Source: an uncultured Verrucomicrobiota bacterium
Lineage (GTDB): Bacteria > Verrucomicrobiota > Kiritimatiellia > CAIVKH01
NCBI GenBank assembly: GCA_937996795.1
Contig: CALKUH010000019.1
Coordinates: 1 to 64,000 of the forward strand
DNA: 64,000 nt
Reading direction: 5' to 3'
The first letter of the stretch is position 1, and each line of letters opens with the position of its first letter. The notes under the pieces were generated by a model. The model was not told the DNA's origin, ran no database searches, and worked only from the letters and a program-made list of their open reading frames with translations. This document shows positions 43,801 through 52,321 of the stretch, one piece after another. The position numbers and the translations under genes are program-made.

Positions 43801-44956
43801 GAAAGGCCCAGTTGATTGCGCCCGGCGGGCTCATCCGCGCCACCAGCACATCCATCTTCTTGTGCGCCACCGGCAGGTAGGCGCTGATCTCGCCCGTCAT
43901 TGCGCGTTCGACCGCGCGCGGATGCGGCGGGCGGATGTGCGCGCCGCCGGAGGGACGTCGCCACGCGACTTCGGCGCCGCCACCGACCCCCTCGTCCGTC
44001 TCCTCCTCCGCCTCCTCGACTTCCGCCTCGATCTCCGCTTCCACGTTGGCGGCGGCGGATGCGCGCCGGAAAAAGAACCGCTTGTACGCCTCCAGCGCCG
44101 CGGGGAAATCGCTGCGGATGACGTGCGATGCGACCTCCTCAAGACCCGGATGGGAAAGGTCGATCTGCGCAAAGAAACGGTCGCCCAGCGCGCGCACCTC
44201 CTCCGGCGTGTTCCGTTTGCGGAATCGCTCCATGCGCGCGGCCGCGTCCGCCGGAGGAGGCACCGGGACCTCTATTCCGCCGTTGTCATTCGGCGCGCCC
44301 TGCGGCGCGATCCCCTTGAGCAGGTTCCCGACCTCGCGCTTGAGGTTGTCGCGCGCAATCTGCACGTTCCCGCGATCCTTGTTCGCGAGCGCGAGTTCCA
44401 CCTCCACCGCCCACACCTCGTCCACCAGCTTCCGCCCTTCCGGATCGCGCGCGGCCAGCGCGCGCACGCGCGCCTTGGCTTGTTCGCCGGCCTGATGCGC
44501 CTGGTGGCGGACCTGCTCCAACTGCGCCGTCATCCGGTCATAGGCCACGAACTGGCTGTAGTTCGTGAATGATCCGGGTTTCTGGCCCGCCAGCGCCTTC
44601 TCGCCCTGCGCTACCTGCGCGGACAAGCGGTCCGCCTCCGCGCGGAGGCGCGTCAGTTCGGGATCCTTCGCGGCGCCCTGCTGGTCGGCCAGCGCGCGCA
44701 AACGGTGGTTCATCTGCTCGATTTTCTTCGGCAACGTGGCCTGCTGCTCCTTCAGCATATTCAACCGCGACTGGATCGCATCGACCCGCTTCAACTGCGC
44801 TTCGACGAAATGGACATTGAGCGGATGCACGTTGCCGACCGACTGGTCGCCCACCGTGACCGTCACCCACTCCTCCCCGCGCGCGCCCGCCGCGAGCCCC
44901 CCCAGCATCGCCACAACCAAGGATATCCGCCGCCAACTGAATACTGAATTCGACAT
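40877..44956 (-). CDS. HCP-d: giant heparinase-like protein with coiled-coil N-terminal extension
   Basis: 1359 residues from the ATG at 44956, which has GGGAGAG 8 nt upstream; an in-frame ATG at 45022 would give a poorer leader. Signal peptide about 1-27. Residues about 40-235 are a long heptad-like helical segment (Q-L-K-R-V-D-A-I-Q-S-R-L-N-M-L-K-E-Q), absent from the other family members. The family part follows: helical block (about 260-315; F-P-A-A-L-E-A-Y-K-R-F-F-F-R-R), an acidic linker (E-A-E-V-E-E-A-E-E-E), P-G-A-I-N-W, toroid, beta-sandwich (S-G-Y-N-F-L-R-T-G-W), chitobiase-C-like (Y-T-L-D-G-S-D-P) and PA14-like domains, ending I-S-G-P-G-L...H-M-L. At the site where other members have Tyr, this one has Gly571-His572 (A-N-A-G-H-E-N). 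It may be catalytically altered or a surface or binding version. It is divergent from the Tat sulfatase. Confidence 0.78.
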   Translation of the reverse strand: MSNSVFSWRRISLVVAMLGGLAAGARGEEWVTVTVGDQSVGNVHPLNVHFVEAQLKRVDAIQSRLNMLKEQQATLPKKIEQMNHRLRALADQQGAAKDPELTRLRAEADRLSAQVAQGEKALAGQKPGSFTNYSQFVAYDRMTAQLEQVRHQAHQAGEQAKARVRALAARDPEGRKLVDEVWAVEVELALANKDRGNVQIARDNLKREVGNLLKGIAPQGAPNDNGGIEVPVPPPADAAARMERFRKRNTPEEVRALGDRFFAQIDLSHPGLEEVASHVIRSDFPAALEAYKRFFFRRASAAANVEAEIEAEVEEAEEETDEGVGGGAEVAWRRPSGGAHIRPPHPRAVERAMTGEISAYLPVAHKKMDVLVARMSPPGAINWAFPAYAPENTTPDLRGAYEELANRHSGGGALGSILLDSYVLTGNREHLNRWAEFTDDWSMNWSRDIDNAGMIRNYNMLIGYQHHQVIGRLVGSAALNPKLVDDLPATTLARLLLAANAEYLTSAIRLMRSGQYNFRVMMLTGMLPHVLDLQEFNSVRWAAREATRLTEMSMTHNIRRDGANATLANAGHENTDGSFLALTNVMAKAQPDWLSPWWNEELVLNLKTFTRYWMHMMKQDGRAFRISTSPLHGHFAPGGSIKVNLLSDEPEVRARMWKVYQQALPYDDPAAAQRAWSARLRGEPEPQPQIRSESMAFSGYNFLRTGWNTSDRFLYFHNLNVPVASGRDDANGFALWGFVSAPPVFIDGRIQYIGLDLPPWSGGKGMFSVSAKPDAVKETRFHSSDAFDLAEGLYQGPYAFNPDYRKSAFADIFGNWSMDLAVKRLRTQAEREGRKLDETPIRDVKHGRQVISVQGRDLYIVTDFVDTPTPRNIEQKYQLPTPIIQAGKSLAKRLELLEQEKFASVRVDRAQRIVQVRNPGLNGMDMYHFGNVDLNYWLSEPYVARLKKMPTDAPAPYGRSMSLSWKSEGPSTLATVIAPHRAFYEKDPAPVFQRVQPLQGGPGLAGFSGTLADGTAIFYAASQTPARFKTAGLEVTARSLLRVGDKGLALDCTEISVGGRAMKAPHPDFEFELAPRSASASLARVVPIYRPIKPVTISPETTVFAGEQAVTLSCATPDVEIRYTLDGSDPRHDSALYTGPFTIRDTTWIKARAFRKGMTYTPWVEDGTHATVMSWAILEKVELQTAEDVAGTRLGLHYEYVEDLWPYLLSEGLTLPAKKSGFVSNVLDVSPKETTQPYAIRYEGYLDVPQDGVYTFHAPSEWMLPDNESGYDLRVFVNGQEWYPNTRWHAHGNWSVALKKGKHAFKVLYADLRRTPHRTEAQWGFPKEGFVWKGVAPELKISGPGLEKQAIPSHMLSTL

Positions 44957-45125
44957 GATCGCGCTCTCCCGGGGTTGGGTCCGTTGCATCAGAATCAAGG
45001 GCTGAAAGGCTTCATTCTGCACTAATTACAATTTTTGCAAATCAAAATATTGGCTTATTTTTGGCCCATTTGTGTTGCGTGACAAATAATTTCAATGCAG
45101 CATATCCATCTCTGGAGGCCTTACG
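44957..45125. promoter_or_regulatory. Divergent promoter region between HCP-d and the Tat sulfatase
   Basis: AT-rich between 45020 and 45095. CTAATTACAATTTTTGCAAAT (from 45022) and AATATTGGCTTATTTTTGG (from 45044) recall strings in other gaps. On the minus strand TTGTAATTA (45032-45024) lies about 70 nt upstream of HCP-d. The plus-strand sulfatase has a good GGAGG just before its ATG. Confidence 0.4.
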
Positions 45126-46556
45126 ATGTCGATCACGCGCCGCCATTTTATCCAGCAGTCCGCGCTCGCCGGGGCGGGGCTGTGCGCCTGGTCGATGCTG
45201 GGCCCCCACGCGAACGCGATGAGTCCGATCCGGCGGCCGAACATCCTGTTTATCTTTCCCGACCAGTGGCGGCGGCAGGCCTTCGGCTACGCGGGTGATC
45301 CCAACCTGCGCACGCCGGTGCTCGACGCGCTGGCGGCGCAGAGCACGGAGTTCACGCGCTGCTACGCGAACCATCCGGTCTGCAGCCCCTGCCGCGCGAT
45401 GCTGCAAACGGGACTCTACTCGCATCAAATCGGCTTCCTGAAGAACAACTATTACCTGCCGCAGGACCCGCAGAACCTCGGCTACCGGCTGAAAGACGCC
45501 GGCTACCGGACCAGCTGGATCGGCAAGTGGCACGTCGACGGCCACAAGCGGCCGGGCTTCGTGGCGCCTGAACGCCGCCAGGGCTGGGATGAATTCCGCG
45601 GCTTCAATCGCGGACATTACTACCGTCTCGGCGACCCGAAGGAAGGACAGGCGCGCTACTTCACCCCCGAAGGCGAACTCGTCTTCTCCGATGTATACGA
45701 ACCGATCTTGCAGACCGACCTCGCCCTCGACTTCATGAAGCGGCAGACGCCCGGCCAGCCGTGGGCGCTCGCGGTGTCCTACGGCCCGCCGCACGACCCC
45801 TATACGCCCCTGCCCTCGCACGACCGCTTCACCCCGGGCGACCTCCGGTGGCGCGACAATGTTCCGGAAGCGAAACGGCGGGACCCGCATGCGCAGCGCG
45901 ATCTCTGCGGCTACTACGGGCTGTGTGAACTCATGGACGAGCAGATCGGACGCCTGCTGCGCCATCTCGATGAAACCGGCGCGGCGGAAAACACGATCGT
46001 CGTCTTCACCTCAGACCACGGCGACATGCAGGGCTCGCACGGACGCTTTGCCAAACTCGTCCCGTTCGAGGAGGCGTCCGGGATTCCGTTTTTTGTGCGT
46101 GGACCCGGCATCCGTGCGGGCCGCCGCATCGACACCCCGGTATCCGTCCTCGACTTCGCCCCCACCCTGCTCGGCCTCGCGGGCCTTGCGCCGAGCGAAC
46201 GAATGATCGGCCGCTCGCTCGCGCCCTCGCTCGTGCGCGGAATGGAAATCCCGGACGCGCCCGTCCTGCTCGAAGGCTTCATGCACATGGCCGACCAGCA
46301 GTGGCGCGCGATCGTCACTGACCGCTACAAGCTGTCGCTCGTGGTGAAGGAAAACACGGAGCCCGGCACCTACAACCTCGAGAACTACCTGTTCGACTTG
46401 CAGGAAGACCCGTACGAGATGAACAACCTGTTCCGCGATCCCGCGCGACAGACGCTCGTAAAGGAACTGACCGCGCTGCGCGCCGAGATCGCCGGCCGCA
46501 CCGGCGACCTGTACCCCGCCCTGAACCCCGAAGCCCCCGCCAACCCGCCCGCATAG
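45126..46556 (+). CDS. Tat-exported S1-family sulfatase with CSPCR motif
   Basis: 476 residues. The N-terminus I-T-R-R-H-F-I-Q-Q-S-A-L-A-G-A-G-L is a twin-arginine signal, the only one in the window, so this enzyme would be folded, and possibly modified, before export. The first metal site is F-P-D-Q-W-R (Asp46-Gln47 instead of Asp-Asp). The modification motif is C86-S-P-C-R, with Cys in place of the usual Ser at the fourth position, followed by A-M-L-Q-T-G. G-K-W-H-V-D, S-Y-G-P-P-H-D-P and T-S-D-H-G-D complete the site. It is followed after 82 nt, containing a large repeat hairpin, by HCP-e on the same strand. GGAGG precedes the ATG. Most S1 sulfatases with this layout act on carbohydrate sulfate esters. 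Confidence 0.9.
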   Translation: MSITRRHFIQQSALAGAGLCAWSMLGPHANAMSPIRRPNILFIFPDQWRRQAFGYAGDPNLRTPVLDALAAQSTEFTRCYANHPVCSPCRAMLQTGLYSHQIGFLKNNYYLPQDPQNLGYRLKDAGYRTSWIGKWHVDGHKRPGFVAPERRQGWDEFRGFNRGHYYRLGDPKEGQARYFTPEGELVFSDVYEPILQTDLALDFMKRQTPGQPWALAVSYGPPHDPYTPLPSHDRFTPGDLRWRDNVPEAKRRDPHAQRDLCGYYGLCELMDEQIGRLLRHLDETGAAENTIVVFTSDHGDMQGSHGRFAKLVPFEEASGIPFFVRGPGIRAGRRIDTPVSVLDFAPTLLGLAGLAPSERMIGRSLAPSLVRGMEIPDAPVLLEGFMHMADQQWRAIVTDRYKLSLVVKENTEPGTYNLENYLFDLQEDPYEMNNLFRDPARQTLVKELTALRAEIAGRTGDLYPALNPEAPANPPA

Positions 46557-46563
46557 GAGGATC

Positions 46564-46638
46564 ACCACGGAGACACGGAGGCACGAAGAAGAATCATCTG
46601 CCTCTCCGCGCCTCCGTGCTCTCCGTGGTAAAATTCCG
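46564..46638. repeat. Dispersed inverted repeat ACCACGGAGACACGGAGG / CCTCCGTGCTCTCCGTGGT
   Basis: The left arm is at 46564-46581 and the right arm at 46611-46629, with about 29 bp between. The right arm continues as AAAATTCCG directly into the HCP-e start codon, so the transcript would fold into a long hairpin just before translation starts, and no Shine-Dalgarno sequence is visible for HCP-e. A near-identical right arm occurs at 38231-38268. I know this CCACGGAGACACGGAGG element as common in many unrelated environmental genomes. Confidence 0.8.
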
Positions 46639-49600
46639 ATGAAACTTCCATTCCTAATCCTCACCGTTGCATCCGTCGCCCACGCGGCCGACCTGGTCAT
46701 CACCTCGCCGCCCCCGGAGCGGGCGGAGGCGCGGCGGGTGGTGTTTGAAAACCGGCTTGCGCCGGATTCGCCCTTCCTGAAGGAAACGGCCGACCGGTTC
46801 TTCAGCTATCTGCATCCGCGGATCACGCTGGAAATGGCGGGAGGCGACGCGGCGCTGCAGCAAACGTTCCAGCGTGCGATCGACCTGCACGCGCAGGGCC
46901 AATCCCTCGCCGCGCTGGAGGCGTACCGCGACGGATTCATGGACCGGCTTGCCGCGCCAGCGGGCCGCCTCTTCCAGGAACCGCGCAAGCTGATGCCCAA
47001 CGTCGCGCGGGAAGAAGTGCTGGAACGCGCCGGCCGCTGGCTGTCCGACCCGGTCGTGTTCCAGAATCCGGTTGTCGCCGAACCGCTGCCGCCGGGCGCG
47101 GACTGGCAGGCGTTCGTGAAGGCCAACCGCGATCGCGTGGAGCGACTCAACCTCGTGCTGGGCACGCCCGGCACGCTCAACTGGACGTGGACCCCGACCA
47201 ACGTGACGCCGGTGAATGCGTGGTATCCGGAGCGCTGGCTGGAATATCACCTCGGCGACGTGCTGTTCGGCTCGGTCCTGCTGCGCGCCTACGAGGAAAC
47301 CGGCGAGGCGAAATATCTCGCGCGCTACGCGGACCTGCTCGACGACCGCGACATGTTCTGGCTCGGCGATGTGCTCGCATCCGGGCGCGGGCTCTACATC
47401 GGCGTCAACGACTCCGAGGGCTATGCGGGCGAGATCGGGCTCGAAGCGAGCCTGCTCGGCGCGCTGCGCCACCTCGCGATCCATCGCCCCGAATCGCGCC
47501 GCGCGTTCCCGCCGCTTACGCTGGCCCTCGCACTGCTACGCATGTACGAGGTGTACCTGCCGGTGCAGATGCGCCTCGTGCGCTGCATCACCGGAAACCG
47601 GCTCTCGCACATGTATTCGCACCGCCTCGGCACGATCGGCCTGAGCTTCCCGGAATTCGTCTTCAGCGACTACCTCGTCCGCGAGAAGCGGCGCTCGTTC
47701 GAGGTCTACCCCGTCGCCAGCGGCTATCCCGACGGGCACGATGTGAACTGGGCCTACAACTACGCCTTCAACTATCCGAGCCAGAACACGATCGAGATGA
47801 TGCAGGCCGACCCGGCGAAGGCTCGCTACCACACACCGGAATGGGTGCAGTTCCACCGCGACCACATGGTGCGCCGCATCCGCACCCTCGCCCACTCGCT
47901 GTTCATCAACGGCACCGCGCCGCGCTGGGCGAAGCCCGACCAGGACTACGGCGTCCGCTGGCGAAAGATCGGGATCCGGCAGGCGGACGACAAGATGCCC
48001 GACTGGCTCGCGCAGCACGACGACATCCTGCGCATCACATCCACCGTATATGGCAACGGCTGGGCCGGCTCACCCTATGCAACATCCGAGGCGTTTCCGT
48101 TCACCGGCTTCTACCACCTGCGCACCGGCTGGAATCCGCAGCAGGACATCGACGCCTTCTTCTCACCCTACCGCCCGTTCCACTACCACGGCCCCAGCGT
48201 GTGGGGACACGTGAAGCTCTTCGCCTTCGGCCGGACCTTCATCGACCACCGGTACGGCGGCGAACTTTCCGTCGACGGCGCGCCGAAGGTTGAATCGCAG
48301 AGTTCGCACTTGCTGCCGGCTTCCTATTTCACGAACTGGCGCGTCCCGCCCTACGGCCCGCCGCAGTGGCACATGGGCGATGACGTGGTGCTGCCCTATC
48401 GCTTCCACACGTCGCCGGTCTTCGACTTCGCGGAAGGCGTCTACACCGCGCCGTTCATCGACGCGGAGCGCAAGCAGGTCATCGAAGACACGCGCCAGGC
48501 GCGCAGCGTGGCGCTCGCGAAGCAGGCCGGCCTGCTGGTCGTGGCGGATCACCTGCAATCCGCCACAAACCGGCTGTACACGTTGCAGTGGGGCCTGCAC
48601 GCGAGCGTCAACGCGGCGGATCTCCACGTCGACGAGGCCGCGGGCGCCATCCACACCCGCAGCGAGGGCCAGGCGAATGTGTCGCTCTACCAGGTATCCA
48701 GCGTGCCCGGCATTTATGGCGGCGCGCAGGCCAGCGGCGAGGCGTTGCAGCGGCTGGAGGAAATCAACTGGCGCGGCCGCTTCGGGCAGGACATCAAGAC
48801 GCAGAACCTCGTCTTCCACTACGGCCCGGCGGCCGACGCGCACGTGCTCACCGTCCTGCACACGCGGAAACCCGGCGAGCCGCCGCTCGCGCGCTTTACG
48901 CCGGTCCGCACGGAAACCGAAATCGGGTTCGATGCGGAAACCGCCTCCGGCCAGCGCGTGGCCATCCGCCGTCCACTCGCAAACCCGAAGGCCGCCCTCT
49001 CGCTCACCACCGGGGAGAACCGGCTGCTCATCGGCGGCGCGCAGGGCGATGTGCTGGAAATGGCCGACCCGGAGGGCGTGTCGCAGTTTCCCATCCATCG
49101 CCCGCTGGAACTCGTCCACATCGACGCGGAGGCCACCACGTTCGCCGACACGCTCGCGGTGACGCTTTCGCATTCACAGACGAACGTTTCGATTGTCTAT
49201 ACGACGGATGGCTCGGACCCGACGATCGAGTCGCCCCGCTACACCGGACCGATCACGCTGGACGCGACCACGCTGCTCAAAGCCGTTGCCGTGCGCGCGG
49301 ACTACCGCGGCCACATCGGCTGGCAGGCCGACAGCACGGACTATTCCATCACCGCCTCCGCGCTCTTCACGAAACGCGCACCGATGGAAGCCGTCAGCGC
49401 GCCGCCCGCGCTCGCACCCGGCCTGCGCTATGCGCTCTTCGAAGGCGACATCCGCCTGACCGGCCTCACCTTCCCCTTCGCCGGAAAACTGGCGCAGACC
49501 GGAATTGTCGACCGGCTCGTCGCCGTGCCGGTGAAGCCCGCCGATGCGACGATGAACTACGGCCTCCGCTACTCGGGCTATCTGCGCGTGCCGACGGGCG

Positions 49601-49968
49601 GCCTCTATACCATCTGGGCGCCGGATGAGTTCATGCACTGGGCCGTGGACACGGCCTGCGACCTGAAGGTGCGCATCAATGGCGAACTGTGGGAACCGGC
49701 GACGCAGCGCACCGGTTTCCGCGGCTGGTCGATCCCGCTCGAAGCGGGCCTGCACCGGATCGAGGTGGACTTCATCGACATGCGACCCGGCGACATGCGA
49801 CCCGGTGAGACCACCGGCCGCGTCTACTGGTATGCCGATGAAACGACACGCATCGGCGATCGCCTGATGTGGGAACACCGCATCTGGGACGGCGAGGCGC
49901 CGGCGCTCGACATCAGCGGACCCGGCCTGACGCGCCAGGCGATTCCCTCCGACTGGCTGCTTCACTGA
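46639..49968 (+). CDS. HCP-e: giant heparinase II/III-like + chitobiase-C + PA14-like protein
   Basis: 1109 residues with a signal peptide (1-16, A-H-A-A-D). The helical N-terminal block (28-105; S-L-A-A-L-E-A-Y-R-D-G-F), P-G-T-L-N-W (177-182) and toroid are followed by the putative catalytic segment Y-P-D-G-H-D-V with Tyr375 (N-Y-A-F-N-Y). The beta-sandwich opens T-G-F-Y-H-L-R-T-G-W and contains Y-H-G-P-S-V-W-G-H-V, the member closest to the usual His-containing heparinase motif. The chitobiase-C-like domain has Y-T-T-D-G-S-D-P-T-I (about 853-862), and the PA14-like domain ends I-S-G-P-G-L...S-D-W-L at the C-terminus. GH95 starts 10 nt downstream, so the two are coupled. The start codon abuts a dispersed repeat and lacks a visible ribosome-binding site. 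Confidence 0.8.
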   Translation: MKLPFLILTVASVAHAADLVITSPPPERAEARRVVFENRLAPDSPFLKETADRFFSYLHPRITLEMAGGDAALQQTFQRAIDLHAQGQSLAALEAYRDGFMDRLAAPAGRLFQEPRKLMPNVAREEVLERAGRWLSDPVVFQNPVVAEPLPPGADWQAFVKANRDRVERLNLVLGTPGTLNWTWTPTNVTPVNAWYPERWLEYHLGDVLFGSVLLRAYEETGEAKYLARYADLLDDRDMFWLGDVLASGRGLYIGVNDSEGYAGEIGLEASLLGALRHLAIHRPESRRAFPPLTLALALLRMYEVYLPVQMRLVRCITGNRLSHMYSHRLGTIGLSFPEFVFSDYLVREKRRSFEVYPVASGYPDGHDVNWAYNYAFNYPSQNTIEMMQADPAKARYHTPEWVQFHRDHMVRRIRTLAHSLFINGTAPRWAKPDQDYGVRWRKIGIRQADDKMPDWLAQHDDILRITSTVYGNGWAGSPYATSEAFPFTGFYHLRTGWNPQQDIDAFFSPYRPFHYHGPSVWGHVKLFAFGRTFIDHRYGGELSVDGAPKVESQSSHLLPASYFTNWRVPPYGPPQWHMGDDVVLPYRFHTSPVFDFAEGVYTAPFIDAERKQVIEDTRQARSVALAKQAGLLVVADHLQSATNRLYTLQWGLHASVNAADLHVDEAAGAIHTRSEGQANVSLYQVSSVPGIYGGAQASGEALQRLEEINWRGRFGQDIKTQNLVFHYGPAADAHVLTVLHTRKPGEPPLARFTPVRTETEIGFDAETASGQRVAIRRPLANPKAALSLTTGENRLLIGGAQGDVLEMADPEGVSQFPIHRPLELVHIDAEATTFADTLAVTLSHSQTNVSIVYTTDGSDPTIESPRYTGPITLDATTLLKAVAVRADYRGHIGWQADSTDYSITASALFTKRAPMEAVSAPPALAPGLRYALFEGDIRLTGLTFPFAGKLAQTGIVDRLVAVPVKPADATMNYGLRYSGYLRVPTGGLYTIWAPDEFMHWAVDTACDLKVRINGELWEPATQRTGFRGWSIPLEAGLHRIEVDFIDMRPGDMRPGETTGRVYWYADETTRIGDRLMWEHRIWDGEAPALDISGPGLTRQAIPSDWLLH

Positions 49969-49978
49969 AAGCCTCCGC

Positions 49979-52306
49979 ATGATAAAATCGGCGTCCCTGC
50001 TCGCCTTGGCCACGTTAATCTCACTCACGGAAACCACCATGACCGCATCCGCCTCCCGCTGGGTCCTCCGCTATGACAAGCCTGCGCCGCAGAATCTAAA
50101 GGGCTGGGAGGAATATTCCCTGCCGCTCGGCAACGGATACTTCGGCGTGTCCGTGTTCGGCGGCGTCGGCGTCGAACGGATTCAACTGACGGACAAATCG
50201 CTTTACGTGGACGATCCGGGCAAACCGGAAACGGCGTGGAACCGGCGCGCGCTGACGAGCTTCGCCGACCTGATGCTCCAGTCGCCGGCTCCGAAAGCGC
50301 CGCAGGATTACGAGCGGACGCTGGACCTCGAACACGCGATCGCGCGCGTCACCTATCGCGACGGGGACGTCACGTTCACCCGCGAACTTTTCGCCTCCTA
50401 CCCCGACCGCGTGCTCGCGATCCGCATCCGCGCGGACAAGCCGGGCCGCGTCGCCGTCACCGTGAAGCCGGCGCTTCCGTTTCTCAACGAGTTCCGTTCG
50501 GGCGCCGTGGAGGCGGACGGAAACCGGCTTCGCTTCGGCGGGCGGATCACGACCTACGGGATTCAATACGAAGGGCTCTGCGACGTGCGAGCCGTCGGCG
50601 GAACAACCCGGACGCTCGCGGACGGCATCGAGGTGTCCGGCGCGGACGAGGTCATCCTGCGCGCGACACTCGGCACGAATTACCGGATGGAGCCCGACGT
50701 ATTTCTCGAGCCGGACAACCAAAAGAAACTCAATGGTTTTCCAAATCCGCGCGCGGAACTCACCGCGGCCCTCGACGCGGCGTGCGCGAAGTCGTGGGAC
50801 GAGCTGCTCGACCGGCACCTCGCCGACGTGCGGCCGCTCTTCAATCGCGTGACCCTCGACCTCGGCGGTGCGCCGGACCTCAAGACGCCGACGGATGAAC
50901 TCCTGCGCCGCTATCAGAAGAATGCGCGCAACACCTACCTGGAGGCGCTCTATTTCCACTACGGCCGCTACCTGCTCATCGCCTCCTCCCGCGCGGGCGC
51001 GCTGCCCGCGAACCTGCAGGGGACGTGGAACGCGCACGAGGCCGCGCCGTGGACCGGCGGCTTCTGGGCGAACATCAACATCCAGATGAACTACTGGCCG
51101 GCGTTCAACACCAACCTGCGCGAGACCTATGAGCCGTTCATGGCCTTCTGGGAAGCCGCCATGCCCTCCGGCATGCGCGCCGCGCGCAACGAGGTGGCGA
51201 AGCACCATCCGGCCGCGCTGTCCGATGACTGCGGCTGGACGGCGGGCACGGCCAATTCGCCCTACTTTGCCGAGGGACCCGGCACGGTGTCCGGATTCGG
51301 GACCGGCCCGTTCATCGTCCAGAACATGTGGGAGTATTACGCGTTCACAGGCGACGACGCGGTGCTGCGGCGCATCTGGCCGTTCCTGCGCGCGTCGAGC
51401 CTCTTCACCAGCAAGATCGTCCGGACCATCGAAGGGTATGGCGACCTGCTGCTCTGCTCGCCCTCGTGGTCGCCGGAACTGATGCACGACGGCAAACACG
51501 TCAACCTGCCCGGCACGACGTACGACCAGTCGCTGATCTACGAAGGCTACCTGCGCACGCTGGAGGCGGCGAAACGGCTCGGCATCGACGACGACGAATT
51601 GCTCAAAACGATCCGCGCGCAACTGCCGCGCCTTGACCCGATCCAGATCGGCGCGTCGGGCCAGATCAAGGAATTCCGGCAGGAGCAGAAATACGGCGAA
51701 TACGGCGAACCGAACCACCGCCACATCTCGCAACTCGTCGGCCTCTTCCCCGGTTCCCTCATCAACGCGAACACACCCGACCGCCTCGCCGCCGCACGCG
51801 TCACGCTGAACCTGCGCGGCGACGAGAGCACTGGCTGGGCGATGGCGCACCGGCTCAACGCGTGGGCCCGCATCCGCGACGGCGAACGCACCTACACGCT
51901 GCTGCAAAACCTGCTCGCGAAGGGCACGCTGCCCAACCTGTGGGACACGCATCCGCCCTTCCAGATCGACGGCAACTTCGGCGGCAGCGCGGGCATCGCG
52001 GAAATGCTGATGCAAAGCCACGAAGGCTATATCCGCATCCTGCCGACCTTGCCCGCGGCGTGGGCCGGCGGCTCCTTCAGCGGCCTCGTCGCGCGCGGCG
52101 ATATTGAGGTCGACGCAGCGTGGTCGAACCGCCAGCCCACGCGCATCGTCCTTCGTCCCCGCCGGGATGTCACCTGCCGCCTGTGGCTTCCAGACGCCGG
52201 GCGTTGGCGGGTCAACGGGCTTGCGATCCCGGGCGAATCCTTGAAAGACGGCCTCGTGAGTTTTCCCGGCGTGGCCGGACGCCGTTACGAATTCGTCCCG
52301 CACTAA
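49979..52306 (+). CDS. Exported GH95 family alpha-L-fucosidase/alpha-L-galactosidase
   Basis: 775 residues with a signal peptide (about 1-25). Hallmarks: L-P-L-G-N-G-Y-F-G (48-56), A-N-L-Q-G-T-W-N (344-351), A-N365-I-N367-I-Q-M-N-Y-W-P with the paired Asn residues, general-acid Glu500 in S-W-S-P-E-L, and Asp664 in HPPFQIDGNFG. The N-terminal beta-domain differs clearly from the other two GH95 proteins in the window, so this is an older paralogue rather than a recent copy. It is coupled to HCP-e (10-nt gap), which mirrors the HCP-b/GH95 pairing at 1662-7293. It converges on the S1 sulfatase of the minus strand with 15 nt between the stops. Role: extracytoplasmic removal of terminal alpha-L-fucose or L-galactose. 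Confidence 0.92.
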   Translation: MIKSASLLALATLISLTETTMTASASRWVLRYDKPAPQNLKGWEEYSLPLGNGYFGVSVFGGVGVERIQLTDKSLYVDDPGKPETAWNRRALTSFADLMLQSPAPKAPQDYERTLDLEHAIARVTYRDGDVTFTRELFASYPDRVLAIRIRADKPGRVAVTVKPALPFLNEFRSGAVEADGNRLRFGGRITTYGIQYEGLCDVRAVGGTTRTLADGIEVSGADEVILRATLGTNYRMEPDVFLEPDNQKKLNGFPNPRAELTAALDAACAKSWDELLDRHLADVRPLFNRVTLDLGGAPDLKTPTDELLRRYQKNARNTYLEALYFHYGRYLLIASSRAGALPANLQGTWNAHEAAPWTGGFWANINIQMNYWPAFNTNLRETYEPFMAFWEAAMPSGMRAARNEVAKHHPAALSDDCGWTAGTANSPYFAEGPGTVSGFGTGPFIVQNMWEYYAFTGDDAVLRRIWPFLRASSLFTSKIVRTIEGYGDLLLCSPSWSPELMHDGKHVNLPGTTYDQSLIYEGYLRTLEAAKRLGIDDDELLKTIRAQLPRLDPIQIGASGQIKEFRQEQKYGEYGEPNHRHISQLVGLFPGSLINANTPDRLAAARVTLNLRGDESTGWAMAHRLNAWARIRDGERTYTLLQNLLAKGTLPNLWDTHPPFQIDGNFGGSAGIAEMLMQSHEGYIRILPTLPAAWAGGSFSGLVARGDIEVDAAWSNRQPTRIVLRPRRDVTCRLWLPDAGRWRVNGLAIPGESLKDGLVSFPGVAGRRYEFVPH

Positions 52307-52321
52307 AGATCGCCATTTCGC

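Noticed and set aside
40895..44572. A 1225-codon plus-strand open frame opposite HCP-d
   Set aside because: Same mirror effect; HCP-d on the minus strand has the family motifs, signal peptide and ribosome site.
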